Assembly: GCA_013694595.1 (NCBI GenBank)
Contig: JACDCC010000303.1
Span: forward strand, 1-32,470
Reading direction: 5' to 3'
DNA: 32,470 nt
DNA from: Chthoniobacterales bacterium
GTDB taxonomy: Bacteria > Verrucomicrobiota > Verrucomicrobiia > Chthoniobacterales > UBA10450
In this document: piece after piece, positions 9,904 through 16,991 of the stretch
How positions within the stretch are numbered: position 1 is the first letter of the stretch
Layout: every line of letters starts with the position of its first letter
Translations under genes and position numbers: made by a program
Notes under the pieces: generated by a model
Seen by the model: only the letters and a program-made list of their open reading frames with translations
The model's database searches: none
Told to the model about the DNA's origin: nothing

Positions 9904-10848
9904 TTACACCTCGCGATCTACAGTCGCGACGCTCGAGTCGGTTGAACCGCTGCGCTTCGGCAGATCAGGATCAAGAAAACCGAGCATGTGCGCGTGCTTG
10001 ATGACGCGGACACCTTCCCGCTGCTGAACGTCAACGATCTGCTGGTGGAACGCCTCCATTTTCGTCCAGTGTACCTTTGGCCGGAAATGGTGCTCCGCGT
10101 GGTAGCCATTATAGAAGAAGAGCCAGTTATAGAGCTTTCCGTAGCTGCTGACGCCCCAGGCGATCGGCTTGTCGGGGTCAGCGCCGTAATGGCGGAAGTA
10201 GCCGTTCAAATAGCTGAAGCAGTGGCCGAAATAGAAGAACGGCAGGAAAAAGAAGATTACGTAGCGCCAGTTCAGCAGGAACAGGATGAAAAGCGTGCCG
10301 GCGAATGCCGCCAGCTCGAGGTTTCCCCACAGCAGCTCCGCTTTACCGCGCTTCCGGAGTTCCCGCGCAATGGCCGCCGGGTTGTCGCGGAAGAAGCTGA
10401 GAAACACGTAGCTCCACGGGTTTTCGGCTTCACCGTCGTGGCCATGGCGGTAAATCGAGAGCCAATCGATCGTTTCGCCGTCCTCGTTCGGCCGATCGGA
10501 GTTGCCCTTGTGATGCTGCATATGGACGGCGTCGTAGTACGTCTGCGAGAAGCAGCAGGCGATTGACTGCGTGACACCGAAGAGGTGATTGAGCAGGGGA
10601 GAGCGGAAGAAGGGGTTATGGATGAAGTTGTGGCCGACGCCATTGATGTTGGCATTCACCATCAGCGAGTAGAGGAAGCCAAGGATGAGCATCAGCCAGA
10701 GCGGCGTGTGCGGGTAGAGCCGGAACATCCCCAAGAAGAACGCCAGGTGAAACAGTCCGGCGAGCGCCGGCAGCGCGTCCCAACGCGTATGTGCGAAGAG
10801 CTTGGAGCTGGTCGTCGGACGGTCGACGTGGAGTCGTTCGTGAGACAT
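9904..10848 (-). CDS. Membrane fatty acid desaturase family protein
   Basis: Histidine boxes: GVGHNFIHN, HMQHHKGNSD, NGYHAEHHFRP; multiple hydrophobic segments. Start ATG at 10848 (MSHERLHVDRP). Confidence 0.85.
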   Translation of the reverse strand: MSHERLHVDRPTTSSKLFAHTRWDALPALAGLFHLAFFLGMFRLYPHTPLWLMLILGFLYSLMVNANINGVGHNFIHNPFFRSPLLNHLFGVTQSIACCFSQTYYDAVHMQHHKGNSDRPNEDGETIDWLSIYRHGHDGEAENPWSYVFLSFFRDNPAAIARELRKRGKAELLWGNLELAAFAGTLFILFLLNWRYVIFFFLPFFYFGHCFSYLNGYFRHYGADPDKPIAWGVSSYGKLYNWLFFYNGYHAEHHFRPKVHWTKMEAFHQQIVDVQQREGVRVIKHAHMLGFLDPDLPKRSGSTDSSVATVDREV

Positions 10849-10863
10849 AGGCGGCGCTGAAAT

Positions 10864-10913
10864 TAGATGGGTCCGGGTTGTTGGAAAATAGATGGGCCCG
10901 GGTTGTTGGAAAG
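10864..10913. repeat. Two-copy 25-bp direct tandem repeat
   Basis: TAGATGGGTCCGGGTTGTTGGAAAA followed immediately by TAGATGGGCCCGGGTTGTTGGAAAG (2 mismatches), just upstream of the desaturase start. Confidence 0.85.
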
Positions 10914-11269
10914 CGCTGATTAGCTGGCGCGCCACCTTCTGCCGCGTCGGCAGATGCGATATAGTGCGGCCAGCGACCGCCTCGGAAGTGGGGGCGCTGC
11001 CGACGGCCGCCGCTTAGCAGCAGCCGTGCCGGTGGTCGGGAAATCGGTTGGTCCACCTTGCCGGTATCTGCTGCCATGGACACCATTCCGACGCACCGCG
11101 TCGCGGCGGCACGCTGCTGTCCGCGCTGGGCAGCGGCTGCGCGTGGCAGCGCAGTCAAGCACCTTGCGGAGCCATGCTGGTGAGGCTGACCGCGGCGCGA
11201 AAACAACTCTTCCTGGACCGCTCGCGGACATTCTGATCACGGGCAGCGGGCCAGCCAGCGCCTTTCGAC

Positions 11270-11818
11270 GTGAAACGGCAGCCTCAGTTCACCCACGACA
11301 TCAAATTCTCCGACCTGCAGGCGACCACCATCATGCTGAACGGAGTCTCCTACTTCCAGATTCTGCTGGATGTGAACGAGCCCAACGGCGCCAAGTCGAT
11401 TATCAAACTGGACGAGCTGCGGCTCTATACTTCGCAGATCGGCAGCCAGACCACGACCAATGTCGACAGCCTGGGAACCCTGCTCAACGACCTTGATTTT
11501 TACGGCGACAGCCAGGTGATTATTGACGCATCGCGTAACCACGGCAGCGGCTCGGGGGACGTGAACATTTACATTCCGGGGGAAGCATTCGCGGGTACTT
11601 CACCAGACGACTACGTCTAACTGTACGCACTGTTCTCGGAAGGTAACCTGAAGAACAACCCCGATGGCACTCAGGGTGGCTTCGAAGAGTTCGCGCTCGT
11701 GCGGAACATCACCCCGATTCCTGAGCTCAGCTCCTTCTTCCCGATCATCCGCCTGATGGTGGCGGTGTTCGCAACGAACGTTCTCCGCCGCCGCAAGCGG
11801 GCGCGCACTGTAGCGTAA
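11270..11818 (+). pseudogene. PEP-CTERM-like exported protein, 5' truncated and interrupted by an in-frame stop
   Basis: ORF 11270..11620 ends ...SPDDYV-TAA, but the same frame continues LYALFSEGNLKNNPDGTQGGFEEFALVRNITPIPELSSFFPIIRLMVAVFATNVLRRRKRARTVA to TAA 11816-11818. The C-terminus has PxPE + hydrophobic stretch + Arg-rich tail. Confidence 0.6.
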
Positions 11819-11854
11819 CGGCTGTCAGCTTTCTTTCGGTTTATCTCAGTTTGG

Positions 11855-11888
11855 CGGAGGCGACAGGCGACTGTCGCCTCCGTTTTTT
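11855..11888 (+). terminator. Rho-independent-type terminator
   Basis: Perfect 12-bp stem CGGAGGCGACAG / CTGTCGCCTCCG with 4-nt loop GCGA followed by TTTTTT. Confidence 0.85.
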
Positions 11889-12078
11889 GTACCTGGATCT
11901 CGCCAATAGTGATGGGTCGCAGGCGCTCCTGCGGGCGAGGTCTCGTCCCGTCGATGTGTACGTTTCAAAGTGCTTGCGTGCTGGTTCCGGCAACGGCAGC
12001 AGGGTACCCGAATTGAGCGGCAATCCGCGGTTGCCAATGCTCCCTTCGTCCGCCTAGGTTTAGCGCCCCTTTCGTTAT

Positions 12079-13041
12079 ATGTACGCGCTTTCACCAGAGA
12101 TGAAGATCTTCAGCGGCTCCGCTAACCGCGAGCTCGCGCAGCGCATTTGTGACTCGATTGGCGCACCGCTTGGTCAGGCGACGATCAGCTCGTTCCCGGA
12201 CGGCGAGACGTACGTTCGCATCGAAGAAAACATCCGCGGCCGGGACGTTTATATAATCCAGCCGACGTCGCCGCCCACCAATCAGCACCTGATGGAGCTG
12301 CTGATCATGGTGGATGCGGCCCGGCGCGCCAGTGCCGCCCGGATTACGGCGGTGATCCCGTTTTTCGGGTACGCGCGCCAGGACCGAAAAGACCAGCCGC
12401 GCGTGCCGATCACCGCCAAGCTGGTGGCGAATCTCCTCGCGGCAGCCGGTGTGAATCGCGTCCTCACGATGGACCTGCATGCGCAGCAGGTGCAGGGATT
12501 CTTCGATATCCCGGTCGATCACCTCTATTCGATGCCCGTGCTCATCAAGTACCTCCGGACGAAATTGACGCGCAAAACGGTGGTCGTTTCGCCGGATCTG
12601 GGCGGCCTCAAGATGGCTTCGGCCTATTCGCAGGCGCTGGGCGCAAACCTTGCGATCGTGGCGAAGCAGCGGAAAACGCCCACGGAGACTGAAGCGCTCT
12701 ATGTGATCGGTGAGGTGGAGGGTTGTGACGTGCTGCTGGTGGACGATCTTACCGAGACCGCCGGCACGCTCACGTCCGCGGCCAAGATGTTGAAGGAACG
12801 CGGCGCGTTAGACATCTACGCGGGTGTGGCTCACGCGGTCCTGGTGGATCTTGCCATTCCCCGGTTGCAAAACTCCGAGATCGAGGAATTAATAACGACC
12901 AACAGCACGCCTGTGCGCACGGTGGAAGGGTTTAAAACCACTGTGCTGTGCATCTCCGAGCTTCTCGGCGAAGGCATCAAGCGGATTCATAGTGATGAAT
13001 CCGTCTCGTCGTTGTTCAAGATCGAAGGCAACAGCAAGTAG
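12079..13041 (+). CDS. prs: Ribose-phosphate pyrophosphokinase
   Basis: MKIFSGSANRELAQRIC...FPDGETYVRIEENIRGRDVYIIQPT, ARQDRKDQPRVPITAKLVANLL, DLHAQQVQGFFDIPVDHL, VLLVDDLTETAGTL. Actual start may be the ATG at 12100. Confidence 0.97.
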   Translation: MYALSPEMKIFSGSANRELAQRICDSIGAPLGQATISSFPDGETYVRIEENIRGRDVYIIQPTSPPTNQHLMELLIMVDAARRASAARITAVIPFFGYARQDRKDQPRVPITAKLVANLLAAAGVNRVLTMDLHAQQVQGFFDIPVDHLYSMPVLIKYLRTKLTRKTVVVSPDLGGLKMASAYSQALGANLAIVAKQRKTPTETEALYVIGEVEGCDVLLVDDLTETAGTLTSAAKMLKERGALDIYAGVAHAVLVDLAIPRLQNSEIEELITTNSTPVRTVEGFKTTVLCISELLGEGIKRIHSDESVSSLFKIEGNSK

Positions 13042-13050
13042 GAACTCATC

Positions 13051-13722
13051 ATGGCTACACAAGTAAAACTCGCGGCGGAGCGACGCACGGCACTCGGTCG
13101 TTCGTCAGTGAAGAAAATCAAAGCGGCGGGTGCGGTGCCAGCGGTGATCTACGGTGCCAAAGACAAACCGGAAGCGCTGCAGGTCTCGCGGCGCGACATC
13201 AACGCCATCCTGAGCCATGCCTCCGGCGAAAACATTCTCGTCGAGCTGGAGATCGCGGGAGATGCGAACCGTCTCGCGCTCGTGCAGGAAGTTCAGCATT
13301 CGCCGGTGGGTGGTGCTGTTTTGCATATCGATTTCCATGCCGTTTCGATGGACGAAATGATCGAAGCCGACGTGCCGCTGGAGCCGATCGGCACGGCCAA
13401 CGGCGTGAAGAACTTCGGCGGCCTGCTCGAGCAGAGCCTCCGTTCCCTCGCGATTGAATGTTTGCCGCGCGACTTGCCTGATGTGATCAGCGTCGACGTT
13501 TCGACGTTGAACATCGGTGACGCCATCCACGTTCGTGAGCTCCCTCTGCCGGCGGGCGTTACGACACGCGTCCCGGCGGATCTCACCGCCTTCTCAGTCA
13601 TGGCTCCGACGGTGGAAGACGAAACGCTCGCCGCGGCAGCACCAGCCGCCGCGCCGGAAGTCATCAAGGAGAAGAAGGAAGAACCCGACGCTGCCGGCGC
13701 AGGCACGAAGGACAAGAAGTAA
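13051..13722 (+). CDS. rplY: 50S ribosomal protein L25/general stress protein Ctc
   Basis: L25-like N-terminus (LAAERRTALGRSSVKKIKAAGAVPAVIYG), TL5/Ctc-type C-terminal domain, acidic/alanine-rich tail; adjacent to prs and pth as is common. Confidence 0.93.
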   Translation: MATQVKLAAERRTALGRSSVKKIKAAGAVPAVIYGAKDKPEALQVSRRDINAILSHASGENILVELEIAGDANRLALVQEVQHSPVGGAVLHIDFHAVSMDEMIEADVPLEPIGTANGVKNFGGLLEQSLRSLAIECLPRDLPDVISVDVSTLNIGDAIHVRELPLPAGVTTRVPADLTAFSVMAPTVEDETLAAAAPAAAPEVIKEKKEEPDAAGAGTKDKK

Positions 13723-13778
13723 GCGGCGAGCTTCTTCGCTTGTAGCATCTCTTGCAGGCAGAAACTGCCGCCATCCGT

Positions 13779-14333
13779 ATGGTGGTCGGACTCGGCAATC
13801 CGGGTCCGGAGTACGACCGCACTCGACACAACGTCGGCTTTGCGGTTCTCGATCGATTGGCAGCCGAGTGGCGCGTCGCTTGGCAGCGCTCTGCGAAATG
13901 GGGCGCGTATTGGGCGAAAACAGAGCACGCGCTCCTGGTGAAGCCGATGACCTACATGAACCGTAGCGGCGGCCCGGCCTTGGCAGTCGCGCAGTTTTAC
14001 AAGATCCAGCCGGGTGAGATCCTCGTCGTGCTTGATGAGCTGGCACTGGAGCTCGGCCGTCTGCGCCTTCGCTCGAAAGGCAGCCCCGGCGGCCACAACG
14101 GCCTGGAGTCGATCATCACCAGCTTCGGCACCGAAGAAATCCCGCGGCTGCGCTTTGGCATCGGTGCTCCGCCGATAGCTGGGGCGACCGATTATGTGCT
14201 CGGCCGGTTCTTCGATGAGGAGCAGCCCACCGTGGAAAAAGCCATCACCCGCGCGGCCGAAGCGGTGAAAGTGGCGATTGACAAAAGCGTCGTTTCCGCG
14301 ATGAACACCTTCAACAAAAATCCGGAATCATGA
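13779..14333 (+). CDS. pth: Peptidyl-tRNA hydrolase
   Basis: MVVGLGNPGPEYDRTRHNVGFAVLD, KPMTYMNRSGG, GSPGGHNGLESII. Upstream in-frame ATG at 13752 is an alternative. Confidence 0.96.
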   Translation: MVVGLGNPGPEYDRTRHNVGFAVLDRLAAEWRVAWQRSAKWGAYWAKTEHALLVKPMTYMNRSGGPALAVAQFYKIQPGEILVVLDELALELGRLRLRSKGSPGGHNGLESIITSFGTEEIPRLRFGIGAPPIAGATDYVLGRFFDEEQPTVEKAITRAAEAVKVAIDKSVVSAMNTFNKNPES

Positions 14334-14659
14334 AGAACCGCTACGAAGCATTGCTCGTCCTGAACACGCAGGGCAAAGAAGACACCATCAAAGACGTCGT
14401 CGACCGGCTGGAAGGCGAATTCCAGAAGGAAGGTGCCGAAATTGAGCAGGTGCAGAAGATGGATAAGCGGCAGTTCTCCTACCAGGCGGGCGAGCTCGAT
14501 GCCGGTCACTTCGTGAACTTCATCTTTCACGCCGACTCGCAGCTGATCACGAAGCTGCGCTCCAAGTTCAAGCTCGATCCGGAAGTTTACCGTCAGCACT
14601 ATCAGCGCCTGCGGCCGAAAACGGAGCAGCGCTCGAAAAAGGTCGCCGACGCGAAGTAA
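14330..14659 (+). CDS. rpsF: 30S ribosomal protein S6
   Basis: MKNRYEALLVLNTQGKEDTIKDVVDRLEGEF...; ATGA overlap with pth; followed by ssb. Confidence 0.93.
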   Translation: MKNRYEALLVLNTQGKEDTIKDVVDRLEGEFQKEGAEIEQVQKMDKRQFSYQAGELDAGHFVNFIFHADSQLITKLRSKFKLDPEVYRQHYQRLRPKTEQRSKKVADAK

Positions 14660-14677
14660 TCTCATTAGAACCGCTGG

Positions 14678-15157
14678 ATGGCCGCCAGTTTCAACAAAGT
14701 CATCCTGATGGGGAACCTCACCCGCGATCCCGAGGTTCGTTACACGCCGAAGGGCAGCGCAGTTTGCGATCTCGGCCTTGCCGTAAACCGGCAGTATAGC
14801 CTCGAGGGCGGGGAGAAGCGGGAGGAAGTCACATTTGTTGACGTGGTCCTTTGGGCGCGGCTGGCGGAAATCGCGGGCGAGTATCTCAAGAAAGGCCGGC
14901 CCGTCCTGATCGAAGGCCGGCTACAGCTGGACAGCTGGGACGATAAGCAAAGCGGGCAGAAACGCTCCAAGCTCCGCGTGATTGGCGAAACGATGCAGTT
15001 GCTCGGCAGCCGGCCAAGCGGTGGCGGGGAAGGGGAGGAAACACCGAGCAGCAGTGGGGCCCGATCGTTCAGCGGCGGCAGCGGCGGCGGCCGCCCCAGC
15101 GCTCCACCCCCGAAACCAGCGCCTGCCGAGCCGGACGACGACGAGATTCCGTTCTGA
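14678..15157 (+). CDS. ssb: Single-stranded DNA-binding protein
   Basis: OB-fold NKVILMGNLTRDPEVRYTPKGSAVCDLGLAVNR and acidic C-terminal tip DDDEIPF. Confidence 0.97.
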   Translation: MAASFNKVILMGNLTRDPEVRYTPKGSAVCDLGLAVNRQYSLEGGEKREEVTFVDVVLWARLAEIAGEYLKKGRPVLIEGRLQLDSWDDKQSGQKRSKLRVIGETMQLLGSRPSGGGEGEETPSSSGARSFSGGSGGGRPSAPPPKPAPAEPDDDEIPF

Positions 15158-15208
15158 GACTTGCGCCGGCTTGCCCCGAACACGTGTGAGCGTTAACCTG
15201 CACGTGCG

Positions 15209-15439
15209 ATGAAAGAGAAGCTCACCCTGACGATTGACGGTGACACCATCGCGCGTGCGAAGGCGTTTGCGAAAAAAGAGAAGACGTCGTTATCTCAGCT
15301 TGTTGAACAGCAATTCAACCGGTTGGGCGGCAAATCGTTCACCGAGAAATGGCGCGGTCAGTTCAAATTGCCCAAACCCGATCCCGATGATCCGCGGCTT
15401 AATTACCTCCTGCAGAAATACGTCAAGTCCGACGGGTGA
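15209..15439 (+). CDS. Antitoxin-like protein (DUF6364/RHH-like)
   Basis: MKEKLTLTIDGDTIARAKAFAKKEKTSLSQLVEQQFNRL, followed with 4-nt overlap by a PIN-domain gene. Confidence 0.75.
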   Translation: MKEKLTLTIDGDTIARAKAFAKKEKTSLSQLVEQQFNRLGGKSFTEKWRGQFKLPKPDPDDPRLNYLLQKYVKSDG

Positions 15440-15852
15440 AGCTTTTGTTTGATGCCGACGTCCTGCTGAACGTCGCGCTCGATCGTGCTGCTTTCGCCGA
15501 CGAAAGCACCGAAGCCATCGAACGCTGCCAGAAAGTACCGCGCTCGCTGATACTGGCCTGGCAAACGGTCTCGAACGTGTACTATGTGCTCCGTGCGGCG
15601 CGGAGCGACGCCAAAGCTCGGACGTTCATCTCGGACATGCTTCGTTTCGCGGTCGTGGTGAGCGGCGGGACTGAGGCGGTGAATCGGGCGCTCTCCTTGC
15701 CAATGAACGACTTTGAAGATGCCCTCCAAGTTGCGGCGGCCATGTCAGTAGACGCTGACTTCATCGTCACCAGAAACGTGCGCGATTACCGCGGCTCGCC
15801 AGTGCCGATCCGGACGCCGCATCAATTCCTCATGGAAGAGCGAAAGTCATGA
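15436..15852 (+). CDS. PIN-domain (VapC-like) toxin
   Basis: MKLLFDADVLLNVALDR (first PIN acidic), NDFEDALQVAAA, ADFIVTRNVRDY (later PIN acidic residues); coupled to upstream antitoxin-like gene. Confidence 0.85.
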   Translation: MKLLFDADVLLNVALDRAAFADESTEAIERCQKVPRSLILAWQTVSNVYYVLRAARSDAKARTFISDMLRFAVVVSGGTEAVNRALSLPMNDFEDALQVAAAMSVDADFIVTRNVRDYRGSPVPIRTPHQFLMEERKS

Positions 15853-16949
15853 CTTCCACCGAAGCCTGCATCGCGCTGAACATGCTGCCGACGATGGGGC
15901 CGGTGCGCCTGCGCAAGCTGCTGCGGGTGTTTGAGACACCGGAGCGAATCCTCGCGGCCCGTGGCGCGGCGTTGCGCGCGGTCGAAGGCGTCGGAGACGA
16001 AGTGGTGGATCAGATCACCCGATGGGAGAGCACCGTCGATCTACCAGGTGAATTAGCGCGCATCCGCGAGTTCGGCGCGGAGGTGATCACGGCCGAGTCG
16101 CCGCTTTTTCCACGGCAACTGCGCGAGATCCATGCGCCGCCGATCGTGCTGTACGTCTGGGGTGAGCTGACGGAGCGCGATCAACATGCGATCGGCGTGA
16201 TTGGCTCGCGCCGCACGACCCATTACGGCACCGAGTCGGCAAAGAAGCTTTCGTACCAACTGGCCTACGCCGGGCTCACGGTCATCAGCGGCTTGGCGCG
16301 CGGTATCGACACAGCCGCGCATCAGGGCGCGCTTGCAGCAAAAGGCCGCACGATTGCGGTGATCGGATCGGGTTTGATGAACCTTTACCCGCCCGAGAAT
16401 GCGGCGCTCGCGGAGAAGATTCGTAGCGGGAGTGGCGCGGTCGTTTCCGAGTTCTCCATGCAGGTCGAGCCGGATCGGCAGACATTTCCGATGCGCAACC
16501 GGATCATCAGCGGTTGGAGCCATGGCATTCTCGTCGTCGAAGCAGGGCTGAATAGCGGCGCATTGATCACCGCCACGCAGGCCTTGGAGCAAGGGAGATC
16601 CATCTACGCCGTGCCTGGGCACATCAATGCGCCGAGCGCGCAAGGTTCAAATCGACTCATCCAACAGGGCGCGAAGCTGGTCATGGATGCAAACGACATT
16701 CTCGATGACTTGGAGGTGCTTCTTCCCGAAGCGAAACCCAGCGCGGAAGCGGCGGCGCGACCCTTGCCGGCGCTCACGGAAGACGAGCGTCGGGTGTATG
16801 ACGCGATCGAAGCGACGGAGACTTCGATCGACGACATCGCCACGAAATCAAATTTGCCAAGCGGCAACGTCTCTTCTACGCTCCTCCGCCTTGAGCTGAA
16901 ACGGCTCGTCAAACAGCTGCCCGGCAAGTACTTCGTCAAGCTCGGGTAA
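15849..16949 (+). CDS. dprA: DNA processing protein DprA/Smf
   Basis: AIGVIGSRRTTHYGTESAKKLSYQLAYAGLTVISGLARGIDTAAHQGAL, TIAVIGSGLMNLYPPENAAL, ALEQGRSIYAVPG; C-terminal winged helix. Confidence 0.96.
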   Translation: MTSTEACIALNMLPTMGPVRLRKLLRVFETPERILAARGAALRAVEGVGDEVVDQITRWESTVDLPGELARIREFGAEVITAESPLFPRQLREIHAPPIVLYVWGELTERDQHAIGVIGSRRTTHYGTESAKKLSYQLAYAGLTVISGLARGIDTAAHQGALAAKGRTIAVIGSGLMNLYPPENAALAEKIRSGSGAVVSEFSMQVEPDRQTFPMRNRIISGWSHGILVVEAGLNSGALITATQALEQGRSIYAVPGHINAPSAQGSNRLIQQGAKLVMDANDILDDLEVLLPEAKPSAEAAARPLPALTEDERRVYDAIEATETSIDDIATKSNLPSGNVSSTLLRLELKRLVKQLPGKYFVKLG

Positions 16950-16991
16950 GCTCGCCCGCAACGTGCTGCTAGTTTCAGGGTTCACCTTGCG

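Noticed and set aside
10954-11496. 180-aa plus ORF and overlapping minus ORF 10616..11206
   Set aside because: Low-complexity Arg/Ala-rich translations; the better supported frame in 11270-11818 is the PEP-CTERM-like one.
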